Below are positions 53,725-63,557 of a stretch of DNA of 64,000 nucleotides, one piece after another. The stretch spans positions 62,001 to 126,000 of the forward strand of contig NZ_VTSX01000002.1 in assembly GCF_008329705.1 (NCBI RefSeq), written 5' to 3'. The translations under genes and the position numbers were made by a program. The stretch's first letter is position 1; every line of letters begins with the position of its first letter. The notes beneath the pieces were generated by a model. That model searched no databases. It saw only the letters and a program-made list of their open reading frames with translations, and was not told the origin of the DNA. This DNA comes from Chryseobacterium sp. SN22 (GTDB lineage: Bacteria > Bacteroidota > Bacteroidia > Flavobacteriales > Weeksellaceae).

Positions 53725-56481
53725 ATGATAAGGTATTTATCCGTTGCTGTATTATTGGGAGGGACAACATGGCTGCATGCTCAGGAAAACAACCCGCAAC
53801 TCAACATTAATGTTCAGGATGAAAATCACAGAGCGCTTAAAGGAGCAACTGTAATTATAGAGAACTCTACTGCAATAACTGACAATAACGGAAATGCAAC
53901 TTTTTCCCTTCAGGAACGATCCGGGAAGTATTATGTAAAGATTATTCATCCGGATTATCAGGAGAAGGAAACCGATATTTCCTCATCATTGCAGAAAAAT
54001 ATAAGTTTTCATCTTCAACCTGCGGATAAACTTGAAGAAGTGGTGGTATTTTCCAGAGAAAGTAAAGGCCTTACTACAAAATCTGTTATCGACAGGCAGG
54101 CCATGCAGCATTTGCAGCCTTCAAGCTTTTCAGACCTGATGGAACTGATTCCCGGAGGATTGGCTAAAACCCCTGATTTAAGCTCGGTGAACAGGCCTTT
54201 TATCCGCGAAAATCCTAATAATTTTTCAGATTCCAAATATAAGACGTCATCGCTGGGCGTTCAGTTCATGATTGATGACAATATTATCAACTCAAATGCA
54301 GATATGCAGCTTTCCGTTGACAACTCACAGTTCAACTATGCCTTAAGGTCCAGGGAAACCGCTTTTTCGGGGATTGATATGAGAACAATATCTACGAATG
54401 ATATTGAAAAAGTAGAGGTCATCCGCGGAATTCCTTCTGCTTCCTACGGAGACCTTACTTCAGGATTGATAAAAATCGAACGGAAAATCGGGCAGACTCC
54501 CCTTCAGGCAAGGTTTAAGACTGACGGCTTCAGCAAGCAGTATTATGTAGGCAAAGGTTTTAAAATAAATGAAAAGTGGCAGATCAGTGCCAGTGCCGAT
54601 TTCTTAGACTCCAAAGCAACGCCTACCGACGATTTTGAAAATTACCAGAGAATAACTGCATCACTCCGATCAAAAAAAATATTTCGCCTCTGGTTAAAAA
54701 CGCTGGATTGGAGATCAAATATTGATTTTTCCACCAATATCGACAGGAAAAAATATGACCCCGACAATGGAAATGCCGATACCGACCAATATGAAGCGAA
54801 TAACAGGAAAATAAGTTTTGCCAATAACTTTACTTATTATCTGGACAAAAATTCATTTTTCAGCAAGGTTACCCTTAACACTTCCATCCGGGCAGGATTT
54901 GAGACGATCCGGCAGACAAAGCTGATCCAGTTATCCGGACCTAGGTCTTTTTCATTGGCTTATGAACAAGGTGAAAATGTTGGATTTTTCCCGGTTCTGC
55001 GGTATGTGACCGATTTTTCTACCGAGGGGAAACCTTTGGATATCACAGCACTTTTCCGTCTGAACGGTACAAAGAAAACGGCAGGAATTGTTAATAATTA
55101 CGAGGCCGGACTGGACTGGCGGTATTCTAAAAATAACGGAGCCGGGCTTATCTATGATATGACAACCCCGCCATCCGCATCATCAGGAATTGTAAGACCG
55201 AGATCTTTCAATGATATTCCCGCTTCAAATTTACTGGCAGCGTTTGCAGGAAATCAGATGAGCTACGCTATCCGCCAGCATACATTTACTTTATATGCAG
55301 GGGTAAGGCTTTCACAAAATATGGGAATTGACCCTTTATATACCATCAGTAAAAAAGTTTTCACGGAACCCCGGGTAAATTTCCAGTATAGCCTGCCGCA
55401 TCTGATGATCAATAATTACCCCGTGAAAACAGAGGTAACGTTAGGCTACGGGATGTTTTATAAACAGCCGACTTTACTGATGCTTTATCCTAATAAACAA
55501 TACTGGGATTATACACAGCTGAATTACTATCATAACGATGCACAATACCGCTATGTAAACTTCATGACTTATGTACAGTCCAGAGAAAACAAAGAGATCG
55601 AAGCGGCAAAAAGCATAAAAAGGGAGATCCGTCTGGATGTAGGCTACCGGAATCACAACCTTTTCATTACCTACTTTAAGGAGGACATGACAAATGGCTT
55701 CCGTGAAATGCTTCATTCCGTAGTCCATACCTATAAACAGTACGATGCTTCACAGGTTGACCTTACCCAGTGGACGGCGGAAGGTCCGGACCTTACAAAC
55801 GTTCCATATACTGTAAAAAATAATTTTACAGCTTATCCAGTTACCGAGAACGGGAGCGCGACGTTAAAACAGGGGATCGAATTCGGTTATTCATCTCCGA
55901 GGATCAAAGCCATCAACACAAGGTTTACCCTTACGGGAGCCTATTTTAAAACCCAGTACAGAAATTCTGTCCCTGTCATTGAAAAGCCTACAGCCTCCAT
56001 TGGCACGGAACCTTATCCTTATTACGGAATTTACAGCAACGATCTCGGTTATGTGTATTCTAATATAAATTATAATTTACTGATCGACACTTATCTACCC
56101 AGCCTCGACCTTATTGTTTCTGCCTCCCTGCAGGGCAGCCTGTTTGATCATAGAAGGAATGACCTGAGGATTGCCGAGCCAATCTCCTATTATGGAACAG
56201 ACGGAATAGTACATCCTTTTACGAACGCAGACCGGACCGATCTTTACAAACAATGGTTGGTGAGGAATGTCTCCACATCAGACAATCTTGCTACATTATA
56301 CACTTTTACCCTGACTGGAAATATCAAAGTTACCAAGAGTATTTATAAGACACTAAGAGCTTCAATGTTTGTCAACAGGCTTTTTAATTACAGTGCGCCT
56401 TACACCTTCAATAACGTCACGGTATACAGAAAACGGATGAATACCCCGTATTTCGGAATGGAACTGAATTATAATTTTTAA
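53725..56481 (+). CDS. TonB-dependent receptor of the DUF4876 operon
   Basis: A 918-residue outer-membrane protein. It has a signal peptide (ending LHAQ), a carboxypeptidase-regulatory-like domain at about 22-95 (NVQDENHRALKGATVIIE), and a plug at about 115-250 (RQAMQHLQPSSFSDLMELIP, IDMRTISTNDIEKVEVIRGI). A large barrel follows, ending in GMELNYNF with a terminal Phe. The plug carries SYGDLTSGLIKIERK, usual in TonB receptors. The imported ligand is not evident. It is the first gene of an operon whose last member is a di-haem peroxidase, so a haem, iron or copper ligand is plausible. Confidence 0.88.
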   Translation: MIRYLSVAVLLGGTTWLHAQENNPQLNINVQDENHRALKGATVIIENSTAITDNNGNATFSLQERSGKYYVKIIHPDYQEKETDISSSLQKNISFHLQPADKLEEVVVFSRESKGLTTKSVIDRQAMQHLQPSSFSDLMELIPGGLAKTPDLSSVNRPFIRENPNNFSDSKYKTSSLGVQFMIDDNIINSNADMQLSVDNSQFNYALRSRETAFSGIDMRTISTNDIEKVEVIRGIPSASYGDLTSGLIKIERKIGQTPLQARFKTDGFSKQYYVGKGFKINEKWQISASADFLDSKATPTDDFENYQRITASLRSKKIFRLWLKTLDWRSNIDFSTNIDRKKYDPDNGNADTDQYEANNRKISFANNFTYYLDKNSFFSKVTLNTSIRAGFETIRQTKLIQLSGPRSFSLAYEQGENVGFFPVLRYVTDFSTEGKPLDITALFRLNGTKKTAGIVNNYEAGLDWRYSKNNGAGLIYDMTTPPSASSGIVRPRSFNDIPASNLLAAFAGNQMSYAIRQHTFTLYAGVRLSQNMGIDPLYTISKKVFTEPRVNFQYSLPHLMINNYPVKTEVTLGYGMFYKQPTLLMLYPNKQYWDYTQLNYYHNDAQYRYVNFMTYVQSRENKEIEAAKSIKREIRLDVGYRNHNLFITYFKEDMTNGFREMLHSVVHTYKQYDASQVDLTQWTAEGPDLTNVPYTVKNNFTAYPVTENGSATLKQGIEFGYSSPRIKAINTRFTLTGAYFKTQYRNSVPVIEKPTASIGTEPYPYYGIYSNDLGYVYSNINYNLLIDTYLPSLDLIVSASLQGSLFDHRRNDLRIAEPISYYGTDGIVHPFTNADRTDLYKQWLVRNVSTSDNLATLYTFTLTGNIKVTKSIYKTLRASMFVNRLFNYSAPYTFNNVTVYRKRMNTPYFGMELNYNF

Positions 56482-56501
56482 ATATAAAAGAAGAAAATAA
56501 T

Positions 56502-57728
56502 ATGAAAAAAAGAGTTTTAATGATAGGCCTTGCAGCCATGATGGCAACAACGTTCACCGTAACATCATGCTCGGATGATGATTTTGGGGTGCAGGCTTCA
56601 CAAAACGGGGTTTTAACTTTATCCTTTTCCGGGGAGAATATTTCTTCCTACGATAGTCTGAATATAGAACTTAAAGAAGTAAATACAGGAGCGGCTATTA
56701 CCAGAACCTCGCAGAAATTAAATTCCATATCCATTGAAGTCCCTTTCGGATCATACAAAATAACGGTAAACGGCCAGGTGATAACAACACAGATGGAAAC
56801 CGTTTCTGCTGCAGGCCTGGGATCAACAGACATTACCACACTGGCTACTAACCTGAATATCCCTTTATACCTCAAGACGTTCCGTGAAGATTTTATTATT
56901 GAAGAAGTTTTCTTTACAGGAGTAAAGACTACAGATAACAAAAATTACAATTCGAGCCGTTACTTTAAGATTACCAACAATACTTCGAAAACCTTATATG
57001 CCGACGGATTGATCATCGGCCAGTCCGAATTTCTTACCACCGATGATAAGAATCCTACGCCGTATAATATCAATCAGAACTTTCCTGTAAAAGGGGTAAT
57101 GGTGCTGCCAGGATCCGGACAGCAATATCCTGTACAGCCGGGAGATTTTATCGTGATTGCCGATAATGCCATCAATCATAAAGAAAATACAAGCACGGCT
57201 TACGACCTGCACAATGCTGATTTTGAATTCCCTTCTATCAACCCGTCCCTGGGACAGGTAGACAACCCTTCTGTTCCCAATGCAAAAATCATTTATACCC
57301 AAATGGCTTACAATATGTTCTTTCTGCACAACAGAGGTTTTGAAAGCTATGTTATCGCACGCTTTCCGACTGGGGAAAATGAAACTACCTTTCTCCAGAA
57401 CAACAAGTACAATTATACTTATCAGAACAGCGCAGGAACGATAACATCCAAAAGCGCTTATGCAATCCCCAATTTCTGGATTATCGACGGCCAGAACAAC
57501 AGCATTCCAACTAAATTTGTCCATACCCTCACCGCTCCGGGGATTGATGCAGGATGGGCGTCGGCAGGAACCGTGGATAACGATGCTACCCGGTATGGAA
57601 AGTCCGTAAGACGTAAAGTCTCAGGGAAAATGGCCGAAAACAAGAATCTTTATACTGATACAAACAATTCTTCGAACGATTTCGTGAAAGATGCCGAACC
57701 AAGTTTAAAAAACGGCATTTCACATTAA
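56502..57728 (+). CDS. DUF4876 family surface lipoprotein
   Basis: A 408-residue lipoprotein. The lipobox TVTSC is followed by SDDDFG, the S-D-D-D type of motif used for surface lipoprotein export in Bacteroidota. The N-terminal ~110 residues form a carbohydrate-binding-like beta domain (VPFGSYKITVNGQV). From about 130 a longer domain (EVFFTGVKTTDNKNYNSSRY to LPGSGQQYPVQPGDFIVIAD) resembles lamin-tail-like domains. It is 20 bp after the receptor gene. A role as the receptor's surface partner, like SusD for SusC, is inferred from order and location. Confidence 0.8.
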   Translation: MKKRVLMIGLAAMMATTFTVTSCSDDDFGVQASQNGVLTLSFSGENISSYDSLNIELKEVNTGAAITRTSQKLNSISIEVPFGSYKITVNGQVITTQMETVSAAGLGSTDITTLATNLNIPLYLKTFREDFIIEEVFFTGVKTTDNKNYNSSRYFKITNNTSKTLYADGLIIGQSEFLTTDDKNPTPYNINQNFPVKGVMVLPGSGQQYPVQPGDFIVIADNAINHKENTSTAYDLHNADFEFPSINPSLGQVDNPSVPNAKIIYTQMAYNMFFLHNRGFESYVIARFPTGENETTFLQNNKYNYTYQNSAGTITSKSAYAIPNFWIIDGQNNSIPTKFVHTLTAPGIDAGWASAGTVDNDATRYGKSVRRKVSGKMAENKNLYTDTNNSSNDFVKDAEPSLKNGISH

Positions 57729-57756
57729 GGGATTACTACTGATCTTATAAATAATT

Positions 57757-59289
57757 ATGCTGAATATAAAAACATCTGCCCTTCTACTGCTGATCATCCT
57801 GGGTTCATTCTCTGTGAGAGCCCAGGACAGCCTCAGCCTCTTCAAGACGATAGCCAATCAATATGATACAGAAAGGAACTTTAAAGGCACTTTATATAAC
57901 AACCCCGCTTCTATGGCAAATCATAGTGATTATTCGTTTTCAGAGTTCGGAATCGGATATCGTCATGATCACAAAAAAGTATATCGCCAACAGCTGGGAA
58001 ACGGAGACAGAGGCTTAACGGTAGAAGCAGGATCTTTTCAGAAACTAAAGCCCAACCGCTATGTCTGGGGCAAAGCAGGCTATCAGAATCTCAAAACAGA
58101 TCAGGTAAAATGGAACGAAACACTGGATTATGAACGCATTTCCCCCTATATCGCAGCAGATTCTGTAGGAGGTCATTTAAAAACCGAACGTTACCATTTT
58201 GCAGGAGGATATCTTCAAAAAATAAACCATTGGTCGGTTGCAGGAGAAATCAGTTACCTGGCCCAGATGGGTTATAGAACAAGAGATCCCCGATTGAAAA
58301 GTACAACTTCGGATTTACGCATCAGAGCCGGTATCAATTATAATATTTTCAAAAAATACGAAGTGGGAATTTTTGGAGAATTCAGTAAATACACCCAAAA
58401 CAGTTCCATCACCTTTCAAAGTGCATTAGGACGGGCGTATACATATCAGATGACAGGCCTTGGGGCATCCAATTACCTCTTTAACGGCGGCACTTATCCC
58501 AATTCAACTTATGAGGAATTTGCTTACAAAGGAGGCCTGCAGATTTTAGGTAACGGCGGAAAAGATTTTTATGTCTCTGCTGCTGCAGGAACCTCAAACA
58601 ATATTAAAGCTTACATCAACAGTGCCTCATCCAATGTATTCAATGATCTTTCCGAATTAAAAAACGAAACGCTCGAATTGGAAGGGGCTAAATTTTTCAA
58701 TCTGAGAGAAAAACACAGGGCGGGTATTTCAGCTAACTTTTTTTCGTCTGTAAAAATGGGTTCAGAATACGGATATTCGCTGAATACCGCCAGCCTAACG
58801 CAGATTTTTAAAAGAACAAGTTACCGGAAAGAAAATTATACTGCCGGCGTAAAAGGTTTTTATCAGTACACCGGTGGCGATTTTTCCGTTTCAGCTATTC
58901 CTTTTTTCGGATACGAAGAGATCAAGGAAAGAAGACTGTATCCTGATGCAGGGCAGAAATTCACCTATTCTTATATCGGGGTAACTATAGATTACAAACA
59001 ACAGGTTAAAGAAAATCAGACCCTTACCCTTCAGCCCTGTTTTTCTAAGAGAAGTGTAAATAAATCGGTTAATGCATTGGTTGCTACGGGAAATGGTGCA
59101 GTGGACGATTGGGTATTGCAGGATTATACTTTTCAGACCAGCGATATGATCTTATTGGGAACTTCGCTCCGGTATGATTTTGCATTAAAGAAATTACCCT
59201 CATTTTTTGTAAGCACACAGTATCAGCTTCAGAAAATACAGAAAAAAAACAACAATTTCATCAGCGCAAGCATAGGGATAACATTTTAA
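57757..59289 (+). CDS. DUF6850 family outer-membrane beta-barrel protein
   Basis: A 510-residue protein with a signal peptide (ending SVRAQ) and a body of amphipathic strands with aromatic girdles, ending in ISASIGITF with a terminal Phe. This is a barrel of about 16-18 strands. The start (YNNPASMANHSDYSFSEFGI) and the conserved NYLFNGGTYPNSTYEEFAY fit DUF6850. No plug or TonB box is visible. It may act as a second pore or a docking barrel for the lipoprotein. It is 28 bp after the DUF4876 gene and 4 bp before the peroxidase gene. Confidence 0.78.
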   Translation: MLNIKTSALLLLIILGSFSVRAQDSLSLFKTIANQYDTERNFKGTLYNNPASMANHSDYSFSEFGIGYRHDHKKVYRQQLGNGDRGLTVEAGSFQKLKPNRYVWGKAGYQNLKTDQVKWNETLDYERISPYIAADSVGGHLKTERYHFAGGYLQKINHWSVAGEISYLAQMGYRTRDPRLKSTTSDLRIRAGINYNIFKKYEVGIFGEFSKYTQNSSITFQSALGRAYTYQMTGLGASNYLFNGGTYPNSTYEEFAYKGGLQILGNGGKDFYVSAAAGTSNNIKAYINSASSNVFNDLSELKNETLELEGAKFFNLREKHRAGISANFFSSVKMGSEYGYSLNTASLTQIFKRTSYRKENYTAGVKGFYQYTGGDFSVSAIPFFGYEEIKERRLYPDAGQKFTYSYIGVTIDYKQQVKENQTLTLQPCFSKRSVNKSVNALVATGNGAVDDWVLQDYTFQTSDMILLGTSLRYDFALKKLPSFFVSTQYQLQKIQKKNNNFISASIGITF

Positions 59290-59293
59290 AAAG

Positions 59294-60442
59294 ATGAAAA
59301 AAGGAATATATTGGCTGAGTGGTGTTTTTCTATGTATCATGCTGAGCTTTGTGCCGAAAGTGAACCAGGATTTAATAGAAATTCCGGATCCCAGCCTTGA
59401 AGATATTGTAAAAAGCTATAAGAAAGCTCTTGCAGAATGGCCGAAACCTCAGATCGACTATGGCGTAAAATGGAAAGAGTTCGCCCCTATCAGGAGAGAC
59501 TCCGCTTACTTCAGAGAACAGGAAAAGCCGACTGTCATTCTGGGCAAAATGCTGTTCTTCGACCCTAAGCTTTCAAAATCCAACCAGATTTCGTGCAGCT
59601 CCTGCCATGATCCTGAGATGGGATGGTCGGATTCGAGACGCGTGGCACTAGGAAATAATCACCTTTTGGGTGCCAGAAATACCATGTCATTATTCAATAT
59701 CGAAACAAGAAAATCATTTTTCTGGGACGGGAGGGCAAAAACACTTGAAGAGCAGGCAGCCGGTCCGCTCGGTACCCATCACGAAATGGCAATGGATGTA
59801 ACAGCTCTGCCTTCAAAGATTCAGGCAGTGAAGGGTTATCGGCAGCTTTTTAAAAATGCGTATGGTAACGAGACCGTAAGTTATGAAAAAATTGTAAAGG
59901 CACTCGCCGATTTCCAGAAAACAGTGAGAAGCCAGCCCAGCCGTTTCGACAGATTTTTGGAAGGCCGATACGATGCACTTTCAGACGAAGAAATTTACGG
60001 CATGCATATCTTCAGGACCAAGGCCCGCTGTATGAACTGCCATAGCGGGCAATACCTTACCGATGAGTCTTTTCATAATATTGGATTAACCTATTACAAA
60101 AGGAAATACGAGGATCTGGGCCTATACCAGGTTACGGGAAATAAAGAAGATGTGGGAAAATTCAAAACGCCTCAGTTAAGAGACCTTCTGCTTACCCGGC
60201 CATGGATGCATAACGGACTGTTCAATGATCTGGAAGGTGTTGTAAATATTTATAACAGCGGCATGCATATGAACGATCCTTCCGACGAAAAGAAAAAGCA
60301 GGATCCGCTCTATCCTTCCACTGACCCTCTGCTGAAACCTTTACAATTAACAAAAGAAGAAAAAAAAGCATTGGTTTCTTTTCTGGAAGCTCTTTCCGGG
60401 ACAAAATATAAAATGAGAAGGCCTGAATTTCCGGTGGAATAA
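59294..60442 (+). CDS. Di-haem cytochrome c peroxidase (CcpA/MauG family)
   Basis: A 382-residue periplasmic protein with an N-terminal signal or anchor (GIYWLSGVFLCIMLSFV). Two haem c sites are present: C101-S-S-C-H105 (low-potential haem) and C246-M-N-C-H250 (high-potential haem). MFFDPKLSKSNQISCSSCHD and WMHNGLFNDLEGVVNIYNSG are typical of the family. It reduces hydrogen peroxide or oxidises a substrate; MauG-type members modify proteins. Coupling to a TonB/lipoprotein operon hints at processing of the imported compound. It is the last gene of the operon. Confidence 0.9.
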   Translation: MKKGIYWLSGVFLCIMLSFVPKVNQDLIEIPDPSLEDIVKSYKKALAEWPKPQIDYGVKWKEFAPIRRDSAYFREQEKPTVILGKMLFFDPKLSKSNQISCSSCHDPEMGWSDSRRVALGNNHLLGARNTMSLFNIETRKSFFWDGRAKTLEEQAAGPLGTHHEMAMDVTALPSKIQAVKGYRQLFKNAYGNETVSYEKIVKALADFQKTVRSQPSRFDRFLEGRYDALSDEEIYGMHIFRTKARCMNCHSGQYLTDESFHNIGLTYYKRKYEDLGLYQVTGNKEDVGKFKTPQLRDLLLTRPWMHNGLFNDLEGVVNIYNSGMHMNDPSDEKKKQDPLYPSTDPLLKPLQLTKEEKKALVSFLEALSGTKYKMRRPEFPVE

Positions 60443-60783
60443 AATAAAAAATTCAATATTCATTGTAAAATTATTCAGCAAAAAGGCCAGCATGAAACAG
60501 CAATTTAAGATGCCGGAAATATAGGCCTTCTTTTTAAATCGTTTTAAAATATGAGCTGATCAAACCGCAAAACATTAGGAATCTTTTTGCAAATGAGACC
60601 GAAGTTTTGATGAAGTCAAAAGGCTCGACGGACCATTCATAAGTACACACATCTTCTCCTGAATGAATTCGTGTCCATAATAATTATATCAGGATCTGTG
60701 TCACTCACAAAAGTTTCAGCATGATCATCCGTGAAAATGTGTATAATCTGCAAAAGATTTCATTCAAAAATTCCGGCATTCTA
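60443..60783. other. 341-bp gap after the peroxidase gene
   Basis: It holds a long-loop hairpin at 60481-60535 and, near 60720-60765, an inverted copy of the GCAGATT/CACGGATGATCAT type tract that also appears near 15770. No gene is supported. Confidence 0.45.
60481..60535 (+). terminator. Possible terminator of the TonB/DUF4876 operon
   Basis: AAAAGGCC and GGCCTT are separated by a ~35-nt loop and followed by TTTTTT; weaker than the other terminators listed. Confidence 0.4.
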
Positions 60784-61206
60784 TCATTTCACAAAACGTT
60801 CAAACTTCTTTTCAATATTTTTTTTAATTAAAAATCCTAAAAAGACCCCAAAGGTATTCAGGATAATATCATCCACTTCAAAAATTCCCATCCTAGAAAA
60901 ATATTGAAGCGCTTCCACGATAGTAATAGCGGAAACGAAAGCAGACAGCAGGCTTTTAAAGTGACTAAGTCCTGGAAACAGCCACCCTAAGAAACCGAAA
61001 GGCATGAACATGACAATATTTCCTACAACAATCCTGAAAGCATCCTTCCAGGAAACACAACCTTCTATAAAGTTGATCGTCGATACGATAGGTGCCATGG
61101 TCAGAAGATTATCATCCATCTGCTTCCGGCCCATTCCGAAGAACATCAGATACAGCAGGAACAAAGTATAAGGGAAAATAATAATTTTATACAATTTCTT
61201 TAACAT
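60784..61206 (-). CDS. VanZ family membrane protein
   Basis: A 140-residue protein with four predicted helices. NIVMFMPFGFLGWLFP and FEVDDIILNTFGVFLGFLI are the two conserved stretches of the VanZ family. VanZ gives low-level teicoplanin resistance in enterococci; most relatives have no known role. It is divergently transcribed from lnt, with 55 bp between the starts. Confidence 0.82.
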   Translation of the reverse strand: MLKKLYKIIIFPYTLFLLYLMFFGMGRKQMDDNLLTMAPIVSTINFIEGCVSWKDAFRIVVGNIVMFMPFGFLGWLFPGLSHFKSLLSAFVSAITIVEALQYFSRMGIFEVDDIILNTFGVFLGFLIKKNIEKKFERFVK

Positions 61207-61236
61207 CGTTTACAAATGTATTCATTTCAAAAACAT

Positions 61237-61244
61237 TAAATTTG
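61237..61244 (+). promoter_or_regulatory. -7 box (TAAATTTG) of lnt
   Basis: An exact TAnnTTTG match 17 bp before the ATG at 61262, in the divergent VanZ/lnt region. Confidence 0.4.
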
Positions 61245-61261
61245 TATACTAAAACAAATTC

Positions 61262-62896
61262 ATGAAATACGTTTTGCTTACGCTCATTTCGGCGATGCTG
61301 CTATCCATTTCCTGGCCTACCTACGGGGTCCCGTTTTTTATATTTTTTGCTCTGGTTCCTCTCCTGATGATGGAACACGGCGTGTCCAAATTTTCTGATT
61401 ACAGCAGAAAAAGCTGGGTGGTTTTCGGACTATCCTATTTATGCTTTGTGATATGGAATGCCGTAACGACAGGCTGGCTGTACGGTTCCAAAAATCCTGA
61501 CGGAAGCCACTCGATGATGGCAGTTTTATTTCCGGTGCTCGTCAATTCATTTTTGTATGCCCTGGTTTTCCAATGCTACCACTGGTATAAAAATGCACAG
61601 GGAACCTATTGGGGATTAGCCTTCCTGATTGCCATCTGGATGAGTTTTGAAAAATTCCACCTGGGCTGGGAACTTACCTGGCCATGGCTTAACCTGGGGA
61701 ACGTTTTTTCGGATTATCCTAAGCTGATTCAATGGTACGATACCCTGGGCGCTACCGGCGGAAGTTTCTGGATCCTGCTGACGAATGTCCTGATCTTCTA
61801 TACGGTAAGAATCTGGCAGGCGGGAAGAAAGAGAAAAGATTTAATTAAAAACATCTCCATCGTAGCCGTGTTAATTATCTTTCCGATGATCATTTCGGCA
61901 GTAAAATACAACAGCTTTGATGAAAAACCCATCGGCAGCGTAAATATTTTAATGCTTCAGCCGGACCTCGATCCTTATGCTGAAAAATATTCGCAGGACA
62001 GCCTGACGATCGAGAACGATCTGCTTAGCCTTGCCGAAAAAAATTCGAAAGGTAAAATAGATTATTACATTGCTCCTGAAACCGCACTTCCGGGGAACGG
62101 GTCCATTTCGGAAACCGCTTTTGAAAAAAGTATAATCATCAACAATGTGAAAGGATTTCTTTCAAAACATCCGGGTTCGGTCTTCACAACGGGAATCTCT
62201 TCCCATCATTTCTATACTTCGGAAAACAACCTGCCGAAGGAAGCTTATCAGATCAATCCGGGGCTTTGGGTAGAACGTTTTAATTCGGCCATTCAAGTGA
62301 TCCCGAATCAGAAAGTGGAAGTTTACCATAAGGGAAAGCTGGTTCCGGGAGTTGAAATATTCCCGTATATGAGTTATCTGAAACCGCTTTTGGGTAATGC
62401 AATGATCAACTTAGGGGGTACCGTAGCTTCTTTGGGAACCGATGAAGAAAGGACTGCATTTTCAAATCCGTTCAATAAAGGAAAAATCGCTCCTATTATC
62501 TGCTATGAGAGTATTTACGGTGAATTTACAGGGGAGTATGTAAATAAAGGAGCCAATTTCCTGGCGATTATGACCAATGATTCATGGTGGGGGGTTACGG
62601 AAGGTCATAAACAGCTTTTATCCTACGCCAGGCTGAGAGCCATAGAAACAAGAAGGGAAATTGCCCGTGCTGCCAACAGTGGAATTTCTGCCCATATTGA
62701 CGCAAAGGGAGAAATTATAGAAGATACTTTTTACGGCGATAAAACTGCATTGTATGCCAAAGTAAACCTCTATGAAGGGATGACTTTTTACACAAAAGCC
62801 GGTGATCTTCTTTCCAGGTTTTCCATTTTCGCCTTCGGATTTCTGCTGTTTTATTTTTTAATTAAATGGTTCCAGGAAAAAACAAAGAAATCTTAA
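61262..62896 (+). CDS. lnt: Apolipoprotein N-acyltransferase
   Basis: A 544-residue inner-membrane enzyme with an N-terminal block of membrane helices (about 1-215), a periplasmic nitrilase-like domain, and a final helix (about 515-535). The catalytic triad is seen as E273 in IAPETALPGNG, K357 in VYHKGKLVPG, and C414 in PIICYESIYGEF. It adds the third acyl chain to the N-terminal cysteine of lipoproteins. Many lipoproteins in this window would be its substrates. Confidence 0.93.
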   Translation: MKYVLLTLISAMLLSISWPTYGVPFFIFFALVPLLMMEHGVSKFSDYSRKSWVVFGLSYLCFVIWNAVTTGWLYGSKNPDGSHSMMAVLFPVLVNSFLYALVFQCYHWYKNAQGTYWGLAFLIAIWMSFEKFHLGWELTWPWLNLGNVFSDYPKLIQWYDTLGATGGSFWILLTNVLIFYTVRIWQAGRKRKDLIKNISIVAVLIIFPMIISAVKYNSFDEKPIGSVNILMLQPDLDPYAEKYSQDSLTIENDLLSLAEKNSKGKIDYYIAPETALPGNGSISETAFEKSIIINNVKGFLSKHPGSVFTTGISSHHFYTSENNLPKEAYQINPGLWVERFNSAIQVIPNQKVEVYHKGKLVPGVEIFPYMSYLKPLLGNAMINLGGTVASLGTDEERTAFSNPFNKGKIAPIICYESIYGEFTGEYVNKGANFLAIMTNDSWWGVTEGHKQLLSYARLRAIETRREIARAANSGISAHIDAKGEIIEDTFYGDKTALYAKVNLYEGMTFYTKAGDLLSRFSIFAFGFLLFYFLIKWFQEKTKKS

Positions 62897-63038
62897 TCTT
62901 AAATCTTAAAGTATTGCAAAGAAGGAATCTGCACCTGAGGACTTTATCATTCTTAAACTCAGCATCTCCAACAGCCGGGAGGATATTAAAATCAGAGTGA
63001 TGAACGGTAAGTTATTTATAAATAATTTTGTAAAAGAT

Positions 63039-63069
63039 TTGCCTATCTGAAAAATTCTTCGTTATTTTG
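63039..63069 (+). promoter_or_regulatory. Promoter of rpmB-rpmG-DUF4295
   Basis: TTG at 63039-63041 and TTATTTTG (one mismatch to TAnnTTTG) at 63062-63069 with a 20-bp spacer. The expected start leaves a leader of about 35 nt. Confidence 0.45.
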
Positions 63070-63108
63070 CACTCTCAAATATTATAGTACAAATAAGAAC
63101 ATCGAGAT

Positions 63109-63351
63109 ATGTCAAGAATTTGCCAAATAACAGGAAAGCGTGCAATGGTTGGTAACAACGTTTCTCACGCTAATAACAAAACGAAGCGTCGTTTTGAAAT
63201 TAACTTATTAGAGAAGAAATTTTACCTTCCGGAGCAGGATAAGCACGTAACACTGAAAGTATCAGCTCATGGATTGAGAGTGATTAACAAGATTGGAATC
63301 GAGGAAGCTATTGAAAGAGCGACTAGAAACGGATTGATTAAAAAGAACTAA
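63109..63351 (+). CDS. rpmB: Large ribosomal subunit protein bL28
   Basis: An 80-residue basic protein with the L28 signature ([23 protein letters not shown] split over the first 25 residues) and a C-terminal [16 protein letters not shown]. Only one cysteine remains near the N-terminus, so it is not a full zinc-binding version. It is the first gene of the ribosomal block. Confidence 0.96.
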   Translation: MSRICQITGKRAMVGNNVSHANNKTKRRFEINLLEKKFYLPEQDKHVTLKVSAHGLRVINKIGIEEAIERATRNGLIKKN

Positions 63352-63354
63352 ATC

Positions 63355-63537
63355 ATGGCAAAAAAAGGAAACAGAGTTCAAGTAATCCTTGAATGTACAG
63401 AGCACAAAGAAAGTGGTATGCCAGGAATGTCAAGATACATTTCTACAAAAAATAAAAAGAACACGACAGAAAGATTGGAATTGAAAAAGTACAATCCTGT
63501 TCTTAAAAAGGTAACCGTACACAAAGAAATCAAGTAA
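63355..63537 (+). CDS. rpmG: Large ribosomal subunit protein bL33
   Basis: A 60-residue protein with the L33 core ([32 protein letters not shown]). Its zinc-ligand cysteine pairs are absent except for one Cys, so it is a C- type paralogue. It begins 3 bp after rpmB. Confidence 0.95.
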   Translation: MAKKGNRVQVILECTEHKESGMPGMSRYISTKNKKNTTERLELKKYNPVLKKVTVHKEIK

Positions 63538-63557
63538 TTTATAAAATATAATTTACC

